64,000 bases of DNA from Paramacrobiotus metropolitanus (Eukaryota > Tardigrada > Eutardigrada > Parachela > Macrobiotidae). Below the pieces are notes generated by a model. That model saw only the letters and a program-made list of their open reading frames with translations, was not told where the DNA came from and did no database searches. Made by a program: the position numbers and the translations under genes. The DNA lies in assembly GCF_019649055.1 (NCBI RefSeq), contig NW_026570252.1:558001-622000 (forward strand), given 5' to 3'. Numbering within the stretch: the stretch's first letter is position 1; each line of letters begins with the position of its first letter. Positions 51,101 to 63,100 of this stretch are shown here, in pieces.

Positions 51101-54100
51101 TTAATCCAGTGGCTGTACCTGCCCGACGCCTTCTTCGCCCCGAAAGCCAGCATCTTAATCGGGGATTTTTTCCAGTTATTATTCGCGTGCTGTCAGTGGC
51201 GGGTGTTTAATCTGGAAGCGGTGTACGCCAGTGAGCAGTACGAAGGCGGGAGTAACGAGAATATCATTCGCTCGGGGAAATACCGGAAGATCTTCGAAAA
51301 TCCCGTGCCGGATTTTATGACGTACACGACATCGTATCTGGACGTGCTGAAGGTGTTCACGTTCAATTTCATGTACTGGGTGACGCTGGCCGTGGTGTTC
51401 ATCGCGGGGACCAGCCGGATTTCCATGCTGTGTTTTATGTATCTGTGCGGGTGCTTCTTCTTCCTCTGGCACGGGAACGAGTTCTTCCGCAAGCCGATCA
51501 AACGGATTATGCGCCAGTAAGTTATATTGTTGTGGTTTCTTATTTTTTGAAATTTTTATTTTTTACATACCTGCATTTTTAAATGCCATAGCAAAATTTA
51601 TGTTAAGAAACAATAATAAAATAGAATACTAATAACAATAATAATAATAACAAAATAGAACAGCATTAGATTAGAATAGTGAGTGTTATTGATAAAATAA
51701 TTTTATTAAGGATCAAACGGATTATTCTGCAGTAAGTGCAGTATTATGTTGACTCTGTTGAGTAAGCGTAGTGCAGTGGCTGTTTGAGTCCCGGCTAACA
51801 CTATCAGTCCACAGCGGTAAAGAAAAAGATTTGCAAAATATGAAAAATAATAATCTGACTGGATCAGAATTTCGAAAGTTTTTTTCTCAATAATTGTGTT
51901 AAAATTTTGGGCAACAAAATTATCTAAATTAGAGAAACCAGGACCATGGCTATTTCACATAGGAATCATCTTCTGCTGCTGTTGAGTACGGGACAAAATT
52001 GAAAATAGTTATTGCTGCTGCCCTCAAAAATGTGTTTATACATTTCCTTTGAAATAAATAATTTTCCGAAAATAGCTACCGCAAATCAATCGTTTTTACT
52101 ACACAGCCGAAATTACTAAAAAAATTTGCATAATTTATAAAAGACTACTTATATCAACGATCCAAACGCATTGTTGTGCCAGTGAATGTGCTATAGATCG
52201 TCAGAAATCGTAGTGTATGGGCCGTTCATTGGGTTCTACTCGTCTTCAATCAAGTAGCTGTATTGTGATAAAGAATATCGTCCAAATAAGTTTTTCGGCA
52301 AATTGTTTGGGTATGGTTTTTATAATTTTTCTTTTATTTTTTTCACAACAAAAATTGTCGAATTATTTGGAGGAATTTTTTTGAAAACTTATTTATTTTA
52401 GTATGTGATTTCGTAAACTGATTTGCCATTGCTGTAACAGTTTCTGTTTGAGAGTAATAAATAACATGGCAAACAGTAAATCCTGAATAAATATTAATAA
52501 TAAAATTTATCAAGCGATCAAACCGGCTATTACGTTGTTTGGCATTGAGCGTGCTTAATGCTTACTGCTGTCATCCATCGTAGTGCAGCGGCTAGTCGAA
52601 ATCGTTGGAATTTTCTGAAGACTTTTCGGGCAGTTAGTCTTGAAATACAGCTGAATAATTTTCAATAAAATGTTAGAATTGTATTTTTCGTGAAAATTGT
52701 ATTTTGGCTAGAAATTTTAGTTTTCGTTATTTTTCATTGATTGCTTGCATTTTAACAACAAATTGAACCTTTAATAAGTATCGTGGTACGAGTGCAAACT
52801 ATGCACCAGAACAAAACGGCATTTACAAAAGAAACACTTCCTCTATGCTATCCTGGTCGGGGATCGTACCCATTACACAAATCGCGTTTCCCCGTTGTAT
52901 TTGCATAGATATTCGCTGTTTAAAAAACTCTTTCGCCCGCTTTTGGCCAGTTGAAGCCGCAATACCGTTTCCAACCGTTTCCACTAGCTTTTTAGTACCA
53001 TCTCCAAAAGGTCCGTAAATTTCGAAGGCTGCGGCAACGAAGCCAATCAAGCTGCACGAAGCCAACAACAAAGCCAATCAAGCTGCACGATGTAACGAAT
53101 TTTTAAAACTTTTTCAGCCGAATGGTTTACTGCATGAATGGGGTTTTGCATTTTTTCCGGGTAGGAATTAATAATTGGATTTAACCTGTTTTTCTGAGTA
53201 GGTGTATAATTTCTGACCTGTTTTTGAACGATGAACAATGTGCTAATAATATTTTTATCGCTTTTCGTTGTCTTTTAAATCAGTAGTAAACACCTGACAA
53301 GGAATAGCAAGGAAAAAAAATCTGGTAGAATAAAAACGTAAATCAATTTTAAAATCAAATAACGATATCTGCAGTTGAAAGTGGTCATTATTTAAAACTG
53401 CCGAACGGGAATTTTGTTTAATTTTAATGTTAAAATGCAGACGGAAATTTGAATTCACAAACTATGTTCGATTTTTTTGTTTCCTTCACTGCCACAATAT
53501 TTTAGGCTTAGTAATCGGTTTTTTCTAAGCGCCGACATTTTTTAATATTTTTTTGGTGTCACATTTATGGAAAAAATATATGTACAGTTATTTACAATGT
53601 CGCTGTTGCGACGTTCGGTCTTATAACTGCATAACATCACACATAGCATCTGTTTTTGATCGACGCATCAATTCGGCCACTGCACTACATACTTTTCTCT
53701 AAAACTGAAAATACTGCATCTGACTCTTGCAGGTGGAAAAATTTCGGTAAAAAATAATATAATTGAAAAATAAAACGTTATCAGAAAACAATTCTAAATA
53801 TAATGGAAAATAAAATGTCGTTTTAAAAAAATCAGTTGGAAAACAAAATTTATTACAAAAATTAAAATAACTGGAAAATGGAAGATAATTAGAACATTTT
53901 TACTAGAATAATGCATTAAAATTTTTGGAAAATAAAATTTAATTTTGAAAGATCATTTGGAAGCAAAATATATTATGAAAAATTAAACTGGATTTTAAAA
54001 TAAACTGGAAACTTGAAGACCCAGATTAATCAGAGCAAATTAAAATTATCTACAATTTTTCTGCCATAAACAGGTGGAACATTTTCCTCACCGGTAACGT

Positions 54101-57100
54101 CCTGATCATCCTGCTCAAAAACCACATTCGTCTGGAAATAAAATTTAATTAAATAAAAAGATTAAACTGGAATATACAATTTAATTCGAAAAATATGAAA
54201 TTAATTACAATTTTTTATCGTAAACAGGTGGAACATTTTCCTCACGGGTAACGTCCTGATCATCCTGCTCAAATGCGTCCTACAGGGCGTGGGATGTGTC
54301 CACCTCGCCGGTTTACAGCAAAAGAACTGCTGGGTAATCCAGTTATTCGGGATCGCCTGTCTGCGCTTCGCCGACGGCGGCCCGACGGTCGTTAAGTCCG
54401 CCGCCGCCGCCGTCGCGCTGCCCCTGGAGAAAAGCGGCGCGGTGGTCAGCGGTATTGCCGGGGATAGCGCGGTGTGCGGCGCCACCACCGGCGACGCCGG
54501 CCTGGTCCTGGACGCCGTGGTCTTCGTGTTTTTGCTGCTGCAGAAACGCATCTTCTCCAGCTGGTACTTCCAGTGGGTGGTGCTGGAGCATAAAGTGCAG
54601 TCGGCGTTGGCCAGTCGCGGTGCGGAACTGATTAACGGCCAGGTAATAAATATTTAAATAAGTGATAATTTTAATAAATAAATGAATGATAATACGTGTG
54701 TTAGGAATATTTACAATTTAGTATGATGAATAATTGCTAAATTTCGTATTTTAATTAAATAAATGATTCATAATTTGGTACAAATGTTAGGAATATTTTA
54801 CGAAAAATTCACTTACAACTTTGCAGAAATAAATAAAGAAAATAGTACCAGTAAGCTTTTTTATTGGAAATCAAACCGGCAATTTAATCCGTAAAAAATG
54901 GAATTTATTAATGTAATTCCGCGCTGATTAATTACAGCCGCCGAATTTATCACTTATTTCGAAATTAAATTGGATGACCTTAGTTATTGCAGATCACAGT
55001 AACAATCAAATTTAACAAATTAATTCCGCATGTTGTTAATCAAGAAAATCCTGTGGGTTTAGTTAGAAAAAATTGAAGCGAATACTGTAATTCGCGAATA
55101 CTGTAATTGATAAAAGCTCTAGTCCATGAATAAATCGTACGTTTGTTACAGAATTTGAATTTTATTATGTGGTTTAGTTTTCATAACGCTGTAACATACA
55201 ATCGTTATGGATGGAAAAGGGAGTTTTGTCGTTTTGATTATAAACTGGCTAATGGGATGGAACATGTAGGTGCAAGATTACACGAATAAGCAGAAGGAGG
55301 ATGAGTGTAAGGTGATGGAGAAGATTCGCCGCAAAGTGGAACGCATCCGCGAGCGACAGAAACGCTTTAAAGGCACCGTGGAGCCGGCGCTGCCGGTGGT
55401 GGTCCCCATTGAGGTGCTGGGCACGCCCAAGGATCCCAATTTCGAGGAGCACTACCAGAGTGAGTCAGGCAAAATTTAATGCATTGGACATTATTTTGTA
55501 TGAATTTTCTGTGCTTGACCGCTGTGGAGTGACTCCACAAATTCGTTTTTAGAAATAATCAATTTTTTTTGAATACAAATAATAAGGAGAAAGCGTAAAA
55601 AATTAAAAAAAAATTAAAAACGAAAAAAATAAAACATATTACATTTGGTTTGTATGTCGGTTGGCAGACTGCCAGATGCGGAGGAAATTAAGAATCTGGG
55701 TGTATTAATTTGTGTATACTATGAAATTCGCTGATTTAATAAATTAGTAGATTCGCTGGTTATGCTGATTAATTGCACAAATTAAATTAGTCGATTCCAT
55801 AGTGTAATTAATGCGAAATTACATGAACATGGTGTTGTGGTTTACATTTGGTTGTAATTTATTTATTCTAAATGCACTGTGATTGTAGTACAGCGGCTAT
55901 AATCTCGCGTTCCGTTACACTAGCGGACTTTGTATGTCGCAGTTTGTGCTACGACAGCTGTTCGTCGGATTAAATTTACAGCACTTATTTTCTGTTAAAT
56001 CAATTTAAGAATCGTATTTATATTAAATAAATTTTAAATTTAATAAATTCAATAATTGTAGTTGTATTTCAGAAGTTCAAAATGTCTATTTAATAAATTC
56101 CGGATTTATATTTAATAAATTCGGATTGAAACTGTAGAATTTGGTTTTCGCAGGGAGAGAAAGTCTCTCTTATTTTGCGACAAGTTGAACAAGGTCATCC
56201 TTGATATTCATAATTTATTGTGGTTGGCGCATACTCTACTTGGTGTTTTCTCGTGTGTGATGGTGGACTGGTGGTTAACGAAATAAAATTATAATGGTCA
56301 ACGAGAATTTCTCTGTATAGCGACACGGTCCGGAGATTACTACATGTTCGAGGATTCGGATTCCGATGAGGATGACATTAATCTGGCGCCGTCGCGGCCG
56401 CCCGAAGAGGATAACGATCCCGCCCAACCCACCGGACCCGATCCCCTGCAGGTGCAGTTTTTTCTCAGATTTTTTTATTTATTGCTGCGATAATTTTATT
56501 TTTAAAAATTAACTGTATTTTATTTAATATTAATTAAAGTTGTTTTTATTTTTTTAATTAATATTTATTTAAATTCTTTTATTGCCATACTGGTAAGACT
56601 AATTTCCCGAATTAATCTGTAATTAAAAAACTTTGATCGTTTAGAGGTTCCATGATTTTTTTGGAAATTCGTTAGTTTTTGCATTTTTATTCCCATAAAT
56701 TTACTGAGTGTTGTTGGTGCGTGTGTGTAGATGCTGAATTACGCGGTGATGATGGACAACATCAAGAACGTGGTGCACGATATTAAAGTGGTCAGTGAAC
56801 GCACGGAGTCGGAGCGCGGCAGCGAATTCGCCAGTCCGCAGCAGCGCAACTCCCTCCTGCATCTCAATCAACGCGTAAGCCAGTTAACTGAATGAAATGT
56901 TTTTCTTATTATATTTTTTTTGGTTGTAACTTTTTAATTTATTTTTTTTTGTAAAAAACTGAATGATATTTTATTTCTTTACTGCGGCTATTACTTGTTG
57001 ATGTTTCTCTGCTGTAAGGAATTACGTGATGTTTATTTTGCGTTTTTGTTTATTTTTAGAATTACGTGATGTTTATTTTCCTTTTATTATTACCTGGCAT

Positions 57101-60100
57101 TGTTTTTTTTATTTTTGTGCTGATTTTTCTTTCCTTTCTTATCACTTACATTTATGTTAACTTTTTGTTCTTTTTCCCTATACAAATTGTATAAATGGTT
57201 GTTTTCAGCGCAGCTGCCTGAAAATTAATACGGTTATTTATTTTTATGTCTTTTATATTTTTCCTAAAAGAAAATTTTTATAAACGGTCATTTTCAGCGC
57301 AGCCGCATGAAAATCAATACTGTTATTATTTTAATATTTTTTCTATAAGAAAATTGAATAGAAAATTATTTTCAACGCAGAGCAGCATAAAAATTAATCC
57401 TGTTATTGATTTCTATATTTTTCCATAAGATAATTGGATAAAAACATATTTGCAGCGCAACAGCCTGAGAATTAATTTGTTATTTAATTTGGTATTTTTC
57501 CCATAAAAAAATTGAATAAAAAACATATTTGCAGCGCAACAGCCTGAGAGTTAATTAGTTATTTAATTTGGTATTTTTCCCATAAAAAAATTGAATAAAA
57601 AATAATTTGCAGCGCAACACCCTGAGCAGCGAGCGCGCGCGGCTGCCCTCCGTCGGCACGGAGATGACCGCCGCCCCCACCTCCGCCCCGACCCTCCCCA
57701 CGGTCCACCTCTCCCCGGTGCACTCGTTAACCAACCTCCACGAGCACGACGACGACTCCCCGCTGGAACCCGGCCGTCTCCCGCGCTCCATCAGCGACAC
57801 GGACGCCGTCCTCCTGGCGCACGCGCTGGACGAGATCCCCGACGCCCCGAGCAACGCCAACATCTTCGTGGAGCCCGAGGCGCCGAGTAGTGTGTGGGAG
57901 AAGGCGTACCACGTGACCATCTTCGCCAAGATGTTCATTACCCGGAGTATCGATGAGCTGAATGTTAGACTGAATAAGATTAGCAAGGATTTCCGGTTTG
58001 TGGCGGATAAGCTGCGGACGGAGAAGCGGCGGATGAAGAAGTTTTATGTGCAGAAGGTCCGCGAGTATTTTGACCGGGTGGCCGGGGTGGCCGCCACGCC
58101 CGTGGATAATCCCGAGGAGGTGGACGCCGCCATCGAGACCGTGGAGAAGGTGGCGCTGGGCAAGCCGGGATTGCGTTCCCAACGGTAGGCGGGGCTTGTT
58201 GTAATTTTAAATGATTTTTATTGCGTTTCATTAATTTAATTTGGATTTTTTTTCCCGATTTTCCCGGACTGCGCGCCGAGCGGTAGACGGGGGGTAGTTT
58301 TAGTTTTTCTAATAATTCTTTTATTTCTTCTGATTATTCTTTTTCATTTTTATCATAATAGTTGGAAAATGTTTTTATTTTTTCTGGTTATTAATTTAAT
58401 TTGTATCACATTTTGTAATTTTTCTGGTTATTTTTTTTAATTTTATCATATTATTTGGAAATTTTCTTCTAATTTTTCTGGTTAATAATTTTATTTTTAT
58501 CACATTTTTAATTTTGTTCTAATTAATTTTTTTATTATATCATATTATATTTAGAAAGTTTTTTAGTTTTTCTGGTTGCTAAATGTTAATATATTTGTAT
58601 CACATTTTTTTAATTTTTCTTTATTATTCTTTTCATTTCTGTCATATTAATTGGAAATTTTTTTAAATTTTCCTTGGGTGCGCACGTTGCGAGGCGGGCT
58701 AATTTGTGTTAGTTTTATGCTTTTCTGTTTCTTTAATTTCTTTGTGCTGCGCATCCGCAGAAGGGCGTGGCGTAAATTGAGCTTTGTTGCTTATTTTCGG
58801 TGTTATTACAAGATTTTCTATTTTTTCCCGACTGCGTATTGTAATCTAATATTATGATGGTTGTAATTTTAATGAAAGTTGATAAATTCAAAGATGTTGG
58901 GAAATTTCCACTTTGGAATTGCGACAGTAATCCGCGCTGTTTTCGCCTGCTGATCCGACAGTAGTACGCGTTGAGTGTGGTGCTAACGTAGTAGAGTGGC
59001 TCTTAAGCGTTGGGATCGTGTTGATGTCATAATGAGCGTTTTCTCTCATTTGCTATTAATGAAATTTCTCAGCTACTTTTTTTCATGAGATTCAACCGCC
59101 AATGTTATCCGACCACCGATTAATAATATTTTGCTGGGATTAATATAAAATTAATTTTATCTGGCGAACATTATTCTAATGCACATATTCTCGTAAAATA
59201 CATAGTACTTAGTTAGTTTGGAGAAATGACAGAGTAATTTCGATTAATTAATTACAGAGAGGAATTGATTAATTTTGGCAATAATCATATTAAAATGCGT
59301 AATCTAGTACGATCAACGATGTGCTGGAAATAATTTCTAAGCTCTACATGTTTAAAATTTAAATAATTTTAAATTTAATTTAATTTTAATTTTTAACCTA
59401 TTTATTTTTATTTTTTTTATTGTCGTTCCGATCGAAATGGACCCTGAAATTACCGTGTCGTACTGAAAATTTATTAGCCACAATACTGTCTTAGATGCAG
59501 TAATACTAATAGTAATCTGCGTTATTTTTTTATCAATTTTTTTTATCTGTATTATTTTTTATATTTTTTTTATTTGAATTTTCGTCGTAGATCGGAGTTG
59601 ACCTTAGAATTGCCGGGGCGTAACGAAGAGGAATTCCACCAGCAGCACAACGTCTTGATGCGCTTCGTCATCGCGGCATACTTCGCGTTGATGGCGCGCA
59701 GCGAGTTATTATCCTATTTCATGATCATCCTCTTGCAAATGACCTCCGCCACCGTCCTCAGCCTCCCCCTGCCCCTGATGCTCCTCCTGTGGGGCTCCTT
59801 ATCCATCCCCCGCCCCACGCGGGCCTTCTGGGTGGCCATCATCACCTACACCATGTTCTGCGTCATCGTCAAGTATTTCTTCCAGTTCCCGTTTATCCCG
59901 CAGAACTGGCCGCTGTACGGGAATCCGGACGACCCCCTGTACCCCCCGAAGATCCTGGGGGTGGAGCGGGCCAGTCACTATGCCAGCTTTGATCTGGCGC
60001 TGCTGTTGGTGGTGTTTTTTCATCGGTCGGTGTTGAAGAGTCTGGGATTGTGGCGGACGGCGCGCGAGGAGAAGGAGCAGGAGAAGAAGGAGGCCGTGGA

Positions 60101-63100
60101 GGGCGGCGAGGGGCTGGCCAGTACGTCGCATGCCGCCGAGGTCAGTGAGAATGATTATTTTATTTTTTAGGATTTTGTATTGAATTCTTTTTGGATGCTG
60201 GTAATTTATTGGGATTTTTTATTGATTAAATTTGGTATTTTTTTATAATTTTTTGGATCGATGAAGGTATATTTAATTCGGTTTCTTGTAGGTTAAATTT
60301 AGTTTAGTATTTTTAAGAAGGTTTTTGTACAGTTGAAAATGATTGGGATTTTTTCAGTCAGTAAGAGTTAATAATTTATTTTTTAGGATTTTTTTGGGAT
60401 TTTTTGCAGAGTAAATTTAGTAATTTTTTATAATTTTTTTGGACGATGTATATTAAATTTATTGGGATTTGTTGTAGCTTAAATTTGTGTTTTGTGATAA
60501 ATTGTTTGGACGATGTGAATTTATTACGATTTTATGTTGAGAAAATTGGTATTTTTTTAAGAATTTTGTTAGGGCGATGTAGATTCATTTATTAATGTTG
60601 TTGATTAAATGTAGTATTTTTTTATAATTTTTTGGACGATGTAAATTGAATGGGCTTTTTTATTGATTAAATTTGGTTATTTTTTTAAGAATGTTTTTGG
60701 GTGCTGCTAAGTGATTGGGATTTTTCGGGAGCTTATTTTTTAATGTATATTTATTTTGTAATTCTCTCATTTATGCCAAGTACGTCGCGTGCCGCCGATG
60801 TCACTGACAAAGCTGGGGAATCAATGGGGATTTTCGGTTCATTGTAAAGTCTTTTTTTGTAATTTTCTCGTTTAGTTTTCTGGCTTAATATTATGTTATT
60901 AGTATTTTTAACAGCGCAAGGTGCTATAAATTATTAGGATTTTGCCTCATTTTAAGTCGAATATTTGTTATTTTTGCATTTTATTTAACTTGGTTATTTT
61001 TATGTAAGTATGTGATGAATTTTCGCTTTCGGCGATGGGAGGGGCTGTAAATTAACTGTGGAATTTTTAAATGTCCATTTTTGATTTTAAAATGGGATTT
61101 TTTCAAAGTGGCCTCGAATGTGTGTCGAGCATTTCTATCTAGCCACGGGGTGAATGTAGTACAATGGCATATTCTCCACGGTTCCTATGTGGTCTAGTTA
61201 ACCGATTTGCACTTGAATTACTTAGTTAAAATTCCTATTCTTTTTTCAGAAAAATACGAGTAAAATTCCTTTATATAAAAATTTGTTTTTACAACAATTA
61301 AAATACAGTAACATAATATATGTTCTCAAAAAATGATGATAATAATGAATTTTATTTCCACATGTGACATTTTATTTCTGCATCAGACTCCATGTGTAAT
61401 TTGTTTCGAAAAATACAATGTAAAAATTTGTTAAAATTTAATTGGGCATTAAGACAGTTTCCTCGTTGTAAAAAAACTAGGTGGTCTTCACGCCGGACGT
61501 GGATGTGAAAGAAACCCGCATGAGCGGATCCTGCATATGCAATATATGCACCGAAATATTTGCAGTATTATATATATTTGATACTTTCACAATCATTAAT
61601 TAATTTATTAATAAATAACGAAGGATAGTGATAGTAACAATAATTTTTTCGATAATATAGAAAGCTATTCGTGATTTAATTAAATATAATAATTTTAATA
61701 TAATATTTTTAAAATAAATAGGTGGTCTTCACGCCGGACGTGGAGGTGAAGGAAATCCGCATGAGCGAACCGAGTAAATCCGAATTATCGCAGTTACCCT
61801 GGTATAAACGCTGGTACGCTAAAGGGCAACGCTACATCCAGTTAGTCAACAACTACACGTCCCGTTTAAACACCAACGTGTACTCGTACCTCTTCCTGTG
61901 CGATTTCACCTGTTTCATGATCGTCGTGGCTTGTTACTGGGCCTTCGGACCCGACGCCGGGGGAAAAGACAACATTAAGGATTATTTCGAGGAGAATCGC
62001 GTCCCGACCGCGTTTCTCGTCATCTTGATCATCCAGTTCTGCCTGATGATTCTGGACCGGGCGCTGTATCTGCGGAAGAATTTAAAGGGGAAATTGGTGT
62101 TCCAGTTGGTGCTGGTGTTGACGGTGCACGGGGCGTTCTTCTTCTATCTACCGAAGGAAACCGGGAGGATGTTTATCCGCAGTTGGCCGTTGCAGATTTG
62201 GTATTTTGTCAAGTGTGTGTATTTCTTATTATCCGCGTATCAGATTCGCTCCGGGTATCCCACGCGGATTTTGGGGAATTTTCTGACGTACCGGTATACG
62301 TATACCAACCTCTATCTCTTCAAGGGGTAAGTGTTTTTTTTTTTTATTTCATTTAATTATGGAATTATTAGTTGTATTTATCTGCGCTTTTTTATTGTTG
62401 ATTTCATTTTAAAATTTCAAGATTATTCGTAATTATTGCTTTTATTTTGCTACTATTTATAAGAATTATTATGGTAATATAATATTTATAGGAATTATTA
62501 TGTTATCGGTTGGTTGTGCGTGTGAAAACTGAGAAATTCATTGTATTTTTTAGTGATAATGGCATTTTTGTTATAGTTCTGCTATAATGAGTTTTATTTC
62601 AAATTTTTATTACTCCATTACTAATGAGATTTTATATCGTGTTTGTTGTTATGGATTTTATTTGAATTTCTTATCATTGAATTAATTCTATTTATTTGAT
62701 TGTTGAATTTAGAATTCTAGTTTTCGGTAACGGAGTTTATTTTGATAACTGCATTTTACATAATTTGCGAATTAATCTTGCAGCTGAATTTACTAAGCTT
62801 GTTCTGGTAAAAGTTTTTTTTGTCTTTGTTATTGATAAGTAATTATTTTGGAATTAGAGAAGGATGTCTGCTTGAGATTTCCTCAGGTAGTAATGGAAAA
62901 CGGAGAAATCGTAGTGTAAAGGTGCAAAATCCGTCACAGGAATTGCCGTTATTTATTACCGATTAAAACTATTTATTTATTTATTACCGATTAGATGTGA
63001 AATTTGCTTGGGATGTTTTGAAATTCCTTAGTTAAACAATTTTTTTTTCAGTAGTAATAATTGTTCTGAATAATCGTAGTGTAAGGGTGGAAATTCTGGC

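Noticed and set aside
53047-53458. Reverse-strand open frames in Piezo intron 15, including 52823-53077
   Set aside because: They are short and without motifs, and contain a local direct repeat (AAGCCAATCAAGCTGCACGA twice near 53040-53090). There is no support for a nested gene.
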